NCBI RefSeq assembly: GCF_037975245.1
Contig: NC_092561.1
Span: 10,663,001 to 10,727,000 of the forward strand
Length of the DNA: 64,000 nucleotides
Direction: 5' to 3'
Source of the DNA: Apostichopus japonicus
Lineage: Eukaryota; Echinodermata; Holothuroidea; Aspidochirotida; Stichopodidae
Shown here in pieces: positions 37,060 to 48,280 of the stretch (position 1 is the stretch's first letter; each line of letters opens with the position of its first letter). A program made the position numbers and the translations under genes. The notes under the pieces are model-generated. The model was not told the DNA's origin. It was given only the letters and a program-made list of their open reading frames with translations, and did not search any database.

Positions 37060-39005
37060 AACCGAGAGGCAACGGCAGCTTGCTGGACTTGGCATAGTTT
37101 CATACGATCACTCTAAGCAACTTTCAACCGTAAATCACCCAAGAAGGTCTTTAGAAGAATGGAGGTATTAACTGCCATCATCGGCCTACCTGTTATTCCT
37201 TTAACTTGAAGGTAAAATTAAAGTTAATTGTTAGGCCACTGGCACTAGTACTGTATTATGGTTAGTGTAACGCTACCGTTGTCACGCTGGCGTTTCGCAA
37301 TACACAAGTGCAATGACAGTGAGTAGCCTATAGCCCTTCTACTGGGTACTGCAGTGCATTCTCAACACTAAAGTGTGCATTCTAAACACCAATTAACAAT
37401 GTGTTATGTGTGTATTGGGCTAGATTGAACAGTGGCACATAATCTTCTAATTTATTCCCAAACAAATGCTGGAACTATAAGTCTCAATAGTTTATTTGAG
37501 GTCTACACTCATTTGGTAAAGATTTCCTGTAATTTCCCATGTGAATCTAAATGGGTAGGCTTTGTGATATTGAATAAGCAAGGCTAGACCTTCAAACGTA
37601 CAGTCACAGTAGGCTGAACAAATTATGTTGGCTAGTCAACTGTATTATATGTTGCGAGCAGTCAGGATGCACGCTTCAGTTCTATTTAACCTTTTCATTT
37701 ATCATTTTTTAGTATTTAATTTCCGGTCACGCCCAGGAAACAATTGCGACATTCCTTCACGGTCGACTTGTTTACTGTAAGAAGTATTAACCGTTTTTTC
37801 TCAGGAAAGCTTGATAGTCTGAAGTTATTATAACATGTGCTTTTAGTATACTGCCAAAAGAGTAAGTTGTTGTATTTGTATTGATATTTTATGTAGAAGT
37901 AACGGAAAATTTAGTATGTTTAGTTTGGTCTAATTGCACGTTTTTTTCTGTCCAATGTAGTGCAGGGTTCACTTGCGCGAATTCAAATTATTCTGTTTAT
38001 GTATATGTATATGCATGGATTCGTAGATTATGTTTTTTTGACATTTATTTGTAATTCAAGCACATCTGTTTAGTAGCAAAGTTTAAAGTTTAAGATTAAT
38101 TAGTTTTCTCTTTTTGATCCTAGATTGAATGAAACTCATTGACGTAAATAATAGATCAGATGATACAGTTTAACGCAGTTGCTAAAATTCTGGGTATTCT
38201 CTAGTCTTCGCCGGACCATTATGTACTTTAGTACTACTAGCAAGACTAAATCAAAACGACCGAAAGACAAACTTAGTGTAACAAAGTACTGATTCTCCTC
38301 TAGCCTAGGTCTAAACAGGCTTGTTATGTGAGCAAGCAAAATAACAACTAAAAACGATTAGGCCTATAAATAAGTTGGCTCAGTGCATTTCTGTTTCTAA
38401 AATTTTATATTTTTAAAGATCATAAAAACAAACAAAGATTTAGCCCATGTTTTATTATCTCTGTATTCTGGGCATTTGATTCTGGTTGCAATGGTGATGA
38501 CACTCTCGTTCAAATTTTCAGCTTTGTACAGTCTGCTTCAAACTTTGGGATTGTTTTTTGAGACTATAGTGGAAGCAAATCTCACATAACTTTGTGGTGA
38601 CAACTTTATTTATTTTTTTTTTTCAAATGATGAATACTTTGCTGTTTCTTTTTTCCAGCAGGAATTGAAAAGCCAAATATCTAAGTCAAGGGTGAGGTTT
38701 CCTGTGATGTACGACACCAGTGTGGAGGCAACAACAGAAGAGGAGAACTGTGTTATATATGGCTTAAAGACATGTTTTAAGATGATATATTGGTACCCTT
38801 CGCAGAACAAAAGAGTTTATCCAAGAGTCCAAAAAGCAAAGGAACAAGTACCATAGAGGAAAAAGATGGAAGGGTGAGTTTAACTATTGTACCCAACTGT
38901 TTAATGATATTAAAGATACTTTTCATAACCTGTTTTAAAAAAAAACAGTCTAGTATATCATTTACGTGCAAGCTTCATAAGTTTGGTCAAATTTTCACTG
39001 ATCTG
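37060..39005 (+). other. inner part of the CACTG element, possible spliced gene fragment
   Basis: Mostly AT-rich. One stretch looks exonic: acceptor TTTTTTCCAG at about 38659, then an open frame (RFPVMYDTSVEATTEEENCVIYGLKTCFKM) that gives way to another frame (KSLSKSPKSKGTSTIEEKDGR), then a consensus donor AGG|GTGAGT at about 38874. A matching acceptor TTCACAG lies at 40629 with a short open continuation (VNNGADFGFLKTSGRPFVVKRN), beyond the foldback. This may be a captured or decayed gene piece; I do not recognise it. Confidence 0.35.
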
Positions 39006-39007
39006 TA

Positions 39008-40374
39008 GAGCGGGAGTCCAGAGGGTTTGGTTAGCTGGGAAGGTAACCAATTGCCTGGTACATCACAATGTTCACAATGCATTCCTGTATATGAAACCTG
39101 ACGACTGGCAAACCGACTGTGGTGGATGTGGCTGGGAGAGCAATTTTAAAGTCACCTAATAGCTAACCTAGATCAGCTTTCATGGTAACCACATCAAAGT
39201 AAGAACAATGTGTCAGGTATGGAATGGCCATCGCCAGTAATTATTGGTGGTGGGGTACCCCTGCCAGTGATCAACAATTGACCCCTCACGGCTGACCTAG
39301 GTCAGCTCATGAGGTAACCACTTGAAACCTACTGGAAAATGTTGGTTGGGACTTCAGATACAAGGGATGGGCATTGCCAGTAATTTTTATTGGTGGGGTA
39401 CCCCTGCCAGTAGACCCCCAATATGCCCATCCCCTCAGTGACCTAGGTGAGCTCATGATTTGACCAGTTGAAACCTACGGGAAAATGATAGGTATCACTT
39501 CATATGTAAGGATGGGCATTTCCAGTATTTTATATTGGTGGGCCACCACTGCCAGAGTCCGCCCATCCCTTACATATAGAATCCTGTCAATCATTTTCCA
39601 GTAGTTTTCAACTGGTTAAATCATGAGCTGACCTAGATCAATGAGGGGGGGGGGGGGCATTTTGGGGGTCTACTGGCATGGGTACCCCAGTAATATAAAT
39701 TACTGGAAATGCCCATTCCTTACATATAGAGTCCTGCCAATCATTTTACAGTAGTTTTCAACTGGTTACCTCATGAGCTAATCTAGGTCAATGGGGGATG
39801 GGCATTTTAGGGGTCTACTGGCAGGGTTACCCCACCAATGTAAATGACTGGAAATGCCCATCCCTTACATATGAAGTGATACCATTTTCCAGTAGTTTTC
39901 AACTGGTTACATCATGAGCTCATCTAGGTCAATTGGGGATGGGCATTTTGGGGGTCTACTGGCAGGGGTACCCCACCAATAAAAATTTCTGGCAATGCCC
40001 ATCAGTTGTATCTGAAGTCCTAACCAACATTTTCCAGTAGGTTTCAAGTGGTTACCTCATGAGCTGACCTAGGTCAGCCTTGAGGGGTCAATTATAGATC
40101 ACTGGCAGGGGTACCCCACCACCAATAATTACTGGCAATGGCCATTTGTTGCTCTTCGGGCCATACCTGACACATTGTATTTACTTTGATGTGTTACCAT
40201 GAAAACTGATCTAGGTTAGCTATCAGGTGACTTTAAAATTGCTCTCCCAGCCACACCCACCACAGTCGGTTTGCCAGTCGTCTGGTTTCATATACAGGAA
40301 TGCACTGTGAACATTGTGATGTACAAGGCAATTGGTTACCTTCCCAGCTAACCAAACCCTCTGGGCTCCCGGTC
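39008..40374. mobile_element. 1.37-kb foldback (long-hairpin) element with TA duplication
   Basis: The outer end GAGCGGGAGTCCAGAGGG is inverted at the right end (CCCTCTGGGCTCCCGGTC, two differences), flanked by TA (39006-39007 and 40375-40376). Complementarity runs almost the whole length: landmarks such as CTGGCAAACCGACTGTGG (39103) return inverted at about 40260. Each arm is itself built of about 150-165-bp units containing GACCTAGGT-AGCTCATGA, GGATGGGCATT and CTGGCAGGGGTACCCC. A G homopolymer lies near the apex (39644-39657). Arms this long should form a hairpin RNA or DNA. Confidence 0.85.
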
Positions 40375-41390
40375 TATTGGGATCATTATTAACATGATTA
40401 ACATAATTATTAAGCTTTGAAAAATAACTTGGTGTTATGCTGTTCAAAGCTAATAATTATTTGGTAAAGCTGCTATTCCTGGCTTATAATTTGAGGGACC
40501 TAGATTTAAATGTATACCTCCCAATATGTTATAAAATTTTAATGTAAATGTATGTTTATGATAATGTGAGTTATCATGTGCTATATCTGTATCTGTGCTT
40601 ACACGTATATCATATTTTCTGTTCACAGGTCAATAATGGTGCAGATTTTGGCTTCCTGAAGACAAGTGGGAGGCCATTTGTAGTTAAGAGAAACACTCTT
40701 TGTTCGTGAAGACTTAACTGGTGTCGATTTGGGGTACCACTTTAAAACGAAAGTCATGAGGAACCCTTGCCCAAGATTCAACTTTGCATTATTGTGCAGT
40801 GCTATACTCTTGCGATTCATGTTTGATCCATTAACTTGTCTTAACTTTGTTGGAATAAAATCATATTTTCAGATTTTTGTTTACAGTGATTTCTTCTCTA
40901 TCTGTCGAAAGTCAGCCTTTGTAGACATCAGAAGTTTTATCAGAAATAAATACTGCCAACGTACACATTATTTGTGTTTCTTCTGCTCTCTTTTCTTTCA
41001 GTGATGCTAGTCAGTGAAACTAGTCGGGTTTAATTCTTTGTGATTCTAGTCAGTGCAACTAGTCAGTCGATACCGACTAAGAAAGGTTAGTCGGGAGAGG
41101 CATCATCCTGACTAATGTAGAACCTGCTATAAACTAGTCGGTGGCTCATATAAATTAGTCGGTAAAGACCGACTAATGTCACCAACTAATGTAACTGACT
41201 AATATACATTTACCGACTAAAAAATTGTTGATCGACTAAGCTGACGGACTAAGATGACCGACTAAGAAATCCAACTGACTAAGGAATAAATTAGTCGGTA
41301 TAGCAACTGACTAAGGCTATGTTAGTCGGGAGAGGCACCAGATGGACTAACGTTATGCTAGTCGGTGAACCAATTTAAGTTTTCAGTGTA

Positions 41391-41576
41391 TTAGATTGGT
41401 GCAAAAGTCATCTGAGTTAATGGCAGCATCAACTCTTGGCGAATAGAGTCTATAATGTCCACATGAATTAGATCAGTGTTAGGTTGAGGTGAAGGCTCAT
41501 CGTTAGGCTGGGGTTCGCGAACCTGCCTTCTAGTTGAGGTCGATTTTGCTGCGTTTGTAGCTTTTTTAGGTGGCAT
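41391..41576 (-). pseudogene. retrotransposon ORF1, N-terminal part
   Basis: ATG at 41576 starts a basic, Pro/Gln-rich leader (MPPKKATNAAKSTSTRRQV) that reads to DSIRQELMLPLTQMTFAPI and stops two bases from the TA of the CACTG element. The basic N-terminus and position fit the start of the ORF1 that resumes at 36771. The two parts are out of register at the junction, so at least one small indel accompanied or followed the insertion. Confidence 0.6.
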
Positions 41577-41589
41577 CTTGGACGTTGTT

Positions 41590-42705
41590 TAGTACTAGCA
41601 ATGAACTCTCACAGAATAATGATAAAGTAATATACTGAACGAATATTTAACTGAGAAATTTGAAGGATTTCCGAGAGGCGAAAAAAATGATGTGATCTTT
41701 ACATGTTGTCTAGATAATAATGATTATTATTATCATTAACAAAAGTCTTTACTGTTTCTCTCACTTTGAAGGATTTTAGACTCCATCTTAGCCTTTTAGT
41801 ATCTAACGTTTAGATAGAGCGTTGATGTAAAAACAGAAAATAGGTGTCTTCTTAAAAATAAGCGATATTACAATGACGTAAATTTTCACTATATTTTTTA
41901 TCTTTCAATGATTTTAAAATCCACCTTAGTTGGAAATTTATAGAACAAAAACTATGAAATTTCGTTACTATAACTTCATTATGATAATGACATAGTATTC
42001 TAACTATTGTACACATCGATGGAACATTACAGCCGCTTAGGATTTCAACAGCACAAGCGCAGAATCAAAACAATGTTGAGAAAAACAACAACAATACCAT
42101 TGCGTAAGAAGCAGGATAATCTAATTTATTAATAATGAGATCAAATAAATTTCAAACGGATGCGTTGTTGTAGCTTCATGTTATTACTATGGCTTAGAAA
42201 AGTAGTTAAATGTTGTAGTCCTTGTATCTGCGTCGTATTATTACCTGTTTGAGGTACAAAGTATTCTGTGTTTTTGAACAACTGCCCGGGAGTCGTCCGC
42301 TGTTGTCCATCACCATGGCTACTTAATCGACGGCCCGATACCTACGTAACTGCATCTTATTTGAGATATCCAAGCCGTTTCCCTTCTACTTATGTGTGGT
42401 GCACTTATATATCAGACATGAGTAATTTCAACAGCCTATACCAGTCAACATTATGGGTGAGTTAATGTACGTAGTAAATTAACCCTCACGGGAAAATGAT
42501 GGTGAGGAACTAACATTTGTTTTACTTCTAACACCAACATATTTGAACCTATCATAACTTTAAGATCTTTAGAATACCTAGGAACGGTATGATTGCAGCT
42601 GAAAGTTGCGCAATTCTTTTCACCGGTGATTTCTTTTAGCGTTTATGCGTATTCACATACCCACCCATAGGTGACTGAAAGAGTAAGGGTTATCAAAGGT
42701 TAAAT
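41590..42705. other. continuation of the tandem array, then unstructured sequence
   Basis: From about 41745 to 41960 there are degraded units resembling the array at 31140-32440 (CTCACTTTGAAGGATTTTAGACTCCATCTTAG). From about 42000 onward I see no gene or repeat; the frame at 42268-42465 has no support. Confidence 0.4.
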
Positions 42706-45030
42706 AACCAGGATGCAAAATGCATTGAGGTTTCGATGACTTCATGCACTAGACTTCTGCTTGTTAGTATAATTAGCACTAGCTATTACAATAACACTAT
42801 GGCATGATAAACACAGGTCAGTCTACTGTGCGGCGCTATACACACCTCCACCAAAAACAATGGGGGTATTGTACAAAATTTTATGAATCCACACACCAAA
42901 TATTAGAGGTATCCACGATTTCCATCGTTAGATATCATGTAAAGGGTTTTTCAGAGTTTGACCTCTGGTGACCTATAGGAGATTTGACCTCACAAGCAAC
43001 AGGATTCTTGTACTCAATATGGCAAATCCATATAACATTTATGAAAAGTATCCATGATTTCTACCATGAGAAATTATGTTTTGATTGTTTTCAGGCCTCG
43101 ACAAATATTTCTAAAAGTACTCACTATTTGGCGACCGTGACTAAAAATCTACTCGCCAAATTCACTCGCCATTAGACCTATGATTGTTGTTCAAGTCTCC
43201 AAAGTACAGTTCTACAACATCAATACTTTCTATGAACAAAGGTTAGGCAGGTAGGCAGATTACATGGTGCTACGTAATTGCGCTTTGGAAAGTCATGTTT
43301 CTTTGCAGTACTGAAATTTAAACTTTTTCCACCAAAAGTAAGTGTTGAACAAAGTAAACCATGTCGCAGAATCATAAATAAGCAGCTAGCCCTACTGTAA
43401 TGTCTTAAACAATTAAAAGTAAAACGTCTGTAAAAACACTTACTAAGATAGCTTGGCTTCTGTTACATTATGGCTCCTATATTACTAGGTGTATACTATA
43501 TACAGTAGCTATAGCTAGGTGTGCGCGAGTCCTATAAGCCTATATACAGTACCTAACTGCTACTTTGAACCGCTACTCGTTTAGCGTGACTTCGTATATT
43601 TGCCCCGTTATTTATCTTGTCTTTTAGCTGCAGATTGATGCGCGAAAAAATATCGCTACTCAGACTCCATTACACTGCCTAAATCAAAGCATTCTTTTAC
43701 GCAATGAAAATATGAGGTTATAAGAGCATCTATCTTCCAAAAATCCTTGCAGCAACAACAGCAAACTTGTCTCAAAACTCCTTAAATTGTTCTATACTTT
43801 GCGAATTATGACTGATAGCCAGTAGGAAAATGCCTAAATGAAATAATTAAGGAGATGTTTTGCCATCTTAATTATATTGGTATTCTGGCTGGTATTCTTC
43901 ACGTTGGTGTTAACGAACCCTATTCTACCCAACCGTTGCTGGCCTAGACAACATAAAATTGCCCACAGGCCTAGCCAGGATTGTTCAAGTTGTCCCATAA
44001 TTATAAACGTGACGAAAGTCGAACGTTACTTTTAAGGCCTAGCTATGCTGAAACTGGTGGAAGAGACTACACAAATTGAGATCAACAGCCGATCCAGACA
44101 AAACCTCGTGAACTCACTGCCAAACTAAGAGCTGTTTACACAATTATTTCGCATTGGTCATAGTAAAAATTTACTAGACTGACGAACTGTTAAGTTTCAT
44201 AAACGCTGCCTGGTCACAACGAAACTACATCCAACCTGAAATAAATACAACGGAAAACGTCCAATAGAACCGTTGTACTACAAAGTACACCTTTTTGCAC
44301 GCAAAGTAAGGCTTCCGAGCTTTGAAGCCAATGCAATATCATCAAGTTTCCAGTTTTAGATTCTACGGAAACTCATAAGCTCATTTCCAATACCCTCCTA
44401 TTCGTATGATAGGCTGGTCTGTGGGAGATATGGTAGCTTATAAAACAAAGTTTCCACAATTTGGCGTCTGGTGAATCCAACTGACCTTTGACCTCGATAA
44501 AATCTTGTACTGAACGTGTACCAACTACATACTAAATATGAGATTCGTCCAACCTTCCCTTCTTGAGTTATCGTGTTTACAAGGTTTTCACAATTTGGTG
44601 ACCCCAAATGGACTTGGACCTCCACCAAAAACAATAGGGATCTTGAACTCAGTGTGGTACTCCATCACACAAAATGCGAGATTGATCCAAGCTTTTCTTC
44701 TTGAGATATCGTGTTTACAAGGTTTACTCAATTTTACCCCTGGTGACCCCAAATGACCTTTGATCTCTACGAAAAAACTGTTGGCTTTTGCTCCTAAATG
44801 TGGTCCTACTGCTCACGAAATATGAGATTGGTTCAAGTTACCTCATTGAGATATCGTGTTTACAAGGTTTTCACTATTTGGCCCCTGGTGACCAAAAATG
44901 ACCTTTGACATCCCCACAAAACAATAGGGTTCTTTTACTCAATGTGGTACTCATATACACCAAATAATAGATTGTTACAAGCTTCCCTTCTTGAGATATC
45001 GTGTTTACAAGCAAGGCGTGACACACACAC
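42706..45030 (+). repeat. 2.6-kb interspersed repeat, copy 2
   Basis: Same order of landmarks as 13190-15800, starting AACCAGGATGCAAAAT and ending GCAAGGCGTGACAC plus CA repeats. From about 44440 it contains four tandem units of about 135 bp, each with a TGACCT-rich block, ACAATAGGG, ATATGAGATTG, TTCTTGAGATATCGTGTTTACAAGG. A perfect TGACCTTTGACCT sits at 44482-44494. No conserved reading frame is apparent. Confidence 0.7.
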
Positions 45031-45436
45031 ACACACCCACCCAAGCCAACTTGACTACCTATGGCAAGTAACCAACAAGAGCATCAATGATGCAGTATCT
45101 CAATACTGGAAGTTCTAATTTCGATTCCTAGTTTCGTATCTTTGCTCTGTCTCTACAATTATCAATATCAATATATATAATATTTTTGGTCATATAGTTT
45201 GACGTCAATGACAACAGTCAAATAAGAAGCGGCGAACAACTCGACCATATTCTTGATGCCCACCTTGAGAAAGCTAGGCCTATCGACCTACTGTACGTTA
45301 CTGTAGACTGTAGTGGTGACTACCATCAAAACTGTGTACACTTCCAAGTATCAAAACAACCCACGTTTTCCTTCTCAATAATTTTGACATTTTTTATAAC
45401 CTTATAGTTATACATCTTATATCCTTATAAATAAAA

Positions 45437-46067
45437 TAGTGATGCACCGAAAATCCGGTCCGGCCGGACTATCCGGCCGGATAGTGAGAAATTATCCGGT
45501 TCCGGCCGGATATTTTTCAAAATCCGGCCGGATCTTTTTCAAAATCTGGCCTGAATCATCCCTTAAAAAGGTGTTGGTATTAACTTAAATCAATGTAAAC
45601 TATTTCCAAAAATTAATAAAAACATTCAAAGTAAGGAAACATTAGGTTTAACATGTTTAATTTAATTTTCTCAATGGTCTGACCCACTGTTTCTAAAGAT
45701 CAATCAAAACAATACAACTACTGTAATTATATGAAGCTATATACAACAAATAAAGTTTGCAGTGAAATCATTTCTTGCAGCCTTCATCAGTTTAATATTG
45801 TAGTTATTTTATTAAAGAATGTAGATTACACCACTTCAAGTCATATTTAATCTCATAAATGGGGTCTTAATTTCACCTTCTTTGTAATATGCATATACCT
45901 CACCTAAGATTTGCTCCTTGTTTCATACTTCTACTTCTTATTAATGATTTCTTTTGTGTAATGAAAAAATCCGGTTCCGGCCGGATTTTATCCGGCCGGA
46001 TTTCACGTACTATCCGGCAAAATCCGGTTCCGGCCGGATCCAAAAATTTGGATCCGGTGCATCCCTA
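45437..46067. mobile_element. hAT MITE, 631 bp, CCGG-rich
   Basis: The left end TAGTGATGCACCG is inverted at the right end (CGGTGCATCCCTA, one difference); TAGGGATGCACCG is a common hAT terminus. The 8-bp duplication AAATAAAA is perfect (45429-45436 and 46068-46075). Both sub-ends are packed with ATCCGGCCGGAT and CCGGTTCCGGCCGGA palindromic blocks. The centre is AT-rich and non-coding. Confidence 0.9.
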
Positions 46068-46075
46068 AAATAAAA

Positions 46076-46794
46076 CATAACCTTATCCAATTTTTATAGT
46101 CTTATAAAAGTTGTGATGCTATGGCTGGCTCCTCTTTTATACATACTCCAGTGAAAATAAAATGTGATAGATTATAATTTTTGTTCTTAATTCTTTTTTT
46201 TTTGGGGGGGGGGGTAAAAGAAATATACCAAACAAGCTGTTAATTCATAATGATGCTTCGTTCTAGGTATGCACAATATACACTCTATTCCAAATTAATA
46301 GTTGTTGTATTATCCCATTCACATTATGTTAAATTTATGGAGTCACAGTTAAAATATAAGTTGGAAACTTAAGTTAAAATTAAAACACACTGTAAGGCAA
46401 TCGAACAAACTTACTGTAACCTGGCCCAAAACTGCCTGAACACCACCAGTACAATGCTAATGTGGCCATTACTAAATGAAGGCCTAATATAGGATGCACT
46501 ACTGTAGGCCTAGCCTAAACTTGTAAACACAACAATGTGTATACGTAATTATACAAAAATACCTGATGGGCAATCAAACAAACTTATCATGACTCTTGCT
46601 CTGAAAAACTACCTGAACAACAGTACAATCCTTAAATTGATATTACTAAAACCATGGAGCTATAGACAGACGAAGTCCTAATATAAATTAAATGCAGTAC
46701 GACAATGTGTATGAAATTAGTGTGCAATAAATTTTGAAAACTGGTCGCGAGGGTGGCCATTTTCGTATACCTAACATGTAGCTGCCATGAGTCC
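46076..46794. other. no gene seen; two related 200-bp blocks
   Basis: A T10-G9 junction lies at about 46192-46213. Blocks around 46395-46540 and 46560-46715 share GGCAATC-AACAAACTTA, ACTGCCTGAACA/ACTACCTGAACAACAGTACAAT and CCTAATATA landmarks, indicating a diverged duplication of about 165-180 bp. Nothing coding is seen. Confidence 0.4.
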
Positions 46795-46925
46795 TAACCA
46801 ATCTGCTACAAACCAGAATTGGAGGCGGGGCTTGAGTCATTGCCAATCTGCTACAAACCAGACTTGGAGGCGGGGCTTGAGTCATTGCCAATCTGCTACA
46901 AACCAGACTTGGAGGCGGGGCTTAA
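46795..46925. repeat. three tandem copies of a 45-bp unit
   Basis: ATCTGCTACAAACCAGA recurs at 46801, 46846 and 46891. Each unit holds GCCAATCT or ACCAATCT followed by GGAGGCGGGGCTT, a CCAAT-like and a GC-box-like motif. The period is a multiple of three, so two long frames result; neither is supported as coding. Confidence 0.85.
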
Positions 46926-47946
46926 TTATCAAAAACAAGGAAACAAACAAGTTTTGGAGCGTGTGCAAAAAAGCCTTGGTTCAACGGTTTTTCAGAGGGA
47001 TTTGGCCAAATTTGGACATAAATCGGTGAAAAAGTCATGGAATGAGATACAATTCTGGAATAAAAAATAGTAACTTTTGTTGGCCTATATGATATATGCT
47101 TGCTCTGGAAATTTCAGAGAAAAAGAACTTTGTATGAAGACGCTGAAAAATTTTTAAGAGAAGAGAGAGTCCCACTTACTGTTACAATATCTCTATACAT
47201 GTAATGTATTGAGATAAAAATAACCAACCATTTGATACAATCAATTTAATCTGCAATCTCTTTTTATTTAGAGAAGTTATTTGTGATTTCATCATTACAA
47301 AGCGAGCAGGTGCATGAATCCCCAACCATTCATTTTGCATATATAAAATCATAAAACATGTTTTCTCAAAAAGGTCTGTTTTATTGAGCTTACCTGTGTA
47401 TAAAAGATCCATCTTCAAAAAACAAATCTTGCAATAGCTTAAATCAACAGTTGCAAATCGATTACCAAATTTCACAGCTCCACAGGTGATAAAGTTACAT
47501 TCAGACTTTGGGTAGGAGCCTTCAGCTATATGAATTTTGTTTCAAATACAAAAGCACTCAACATACTATATTTCTGTGTACCACATTTACTACTAATAAA
47601 AGATGTTACAAATGTATTGATTGTTGCCAATTTTCCAATACTAGTTAATACCAGATTAATGATTACTAGAAACCTGGTGCATTTCCAACTTTCCCCCATT
47701 CAAATGTATTGTTCCATAAAAGCATCACCTTTTTCATCTCCATCAAAGGGAGCAATCAACAAAGCCTGCTCAAAGACCGACAATAACAATTGGTTAACCT
47801 TACATTGGGGCAGGCCTAGGCTAGTTACTTTACAATGGCAAATTAGCCCACTAACACAATGTCAACAATATTTTTGCTTCCAATGATAACATACATTGTC
47901 TTTGTTTAGGGAATATGTCCTTGACTGTAGGGTTGACTCATATGCA
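46926..47946. other. no gene recognised
   Basis: Frames at 47182-47475 (minus) and 47530-47886 (plus) have no motif I know. No GAS2-domain-like coding sequence, expected 3' of the GAS2-family exons, is visible here. Confidence 0.4.
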
Positions 47947-48221
47947 GTGTTGTATAATTATGTATGTATGCGTGTATGTATGCGTGTATGTATGTATGTA
48001 TTTTAGATCCTCCTGCAAGCAGGGAATCGCAAAGAAGCCATCATTGGCATATCAAAGCCGCAAGCTGACAGAAGTCAGTCTCTTAGATTCATATTCAACG
48101 TCCATGATAATGAATTGTCAATAACTCTGTAACTGGACGACAGACATTAATCTTGGAGTGACTCAAACTCGGGACCTTATAGATTGAAAGGCACCAGCGT
48201 TAACCACTGAGCTAACACTCC
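47947..48221 (-). mobile_element. tRNA-derived SINE, complete-looking
   Basis: Reading from 48221, the head is tRNA-like: GGAGTGT pairs with TCACTCC (6 of 7), the A box is TAGCTCAGTGG and the B box is GAGTTTGAGTC, all within 67 bases (48221-48155). A unique body follows, then GATTCCCTGCTTGCAGGAGG, ending in a (TACA)n tail at 47947-48005. Head, body and tandem tail define a SINE. It lies directly 3' of the last recognised GAS2-family exon. The short tRNA-like frame is probably not a functional tRNA. Confidence 0.75.
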
Positions 48222-48280
48222 TTAAATGAGGTATAGATGCTCCAATGTTTACTGAATAATGTTTCCACCGGGTACGTTAC

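Larger units (their letters stand above)
36772..41388. mobile_element. 4.6-kb CACTG-ended DNA element with GACTAA/TTAGTC subterminal arrays
   Basis: The termini are CACTGAAAA (left) and TTTTCAGTG (right), flanked by TA on both sides (36770-36771 and 41389-41390). The outer 250-400 bp at each end are packed with GACTAA, TTAGTC, ACTAGTC and TTAGTCGGT motifs in both orientations, like the subterminal transposase-binding arrays of CACTA/EnSpm elements. A TA duplication would also fit mariner-type elements, so the superfamily is uncertain. I recognise no transposase inside. Confidence 0.75.
32441..41580 (-). mobile_element. CR1/Jockey-group non-LTR retrotransposon, near full length, interrupted by a DNA element
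   Basis: Read right to left: ORF1 N-terminus (41576-41391), then a 4.6-kb foreign element (36772-41388), the rest of ORF1 (36771-36153), ORF2 (35844-32698), a 3' UTR with AATAAAGTC, and a short (TTGAA)n tail ending at about 32441. An ORF1 with an L1-ORF1p-like RNA-binding fold, an endonuclease-RT ORF2 and a short tandem 3' tail fit the CR1/Jockey assemblage. The 5' UTR boundary beyond 41580 is not defined. Confidence 0.8.

Noticed and set aside
47182-47475. Minus-strand frame as the missing GAS2 (GAR) domain exon
   Set aside because: It lacks the Gly/Arg-rich and Cys pattern of that domain and has no phase-0 acceptor joining the exon that ends at 48281.
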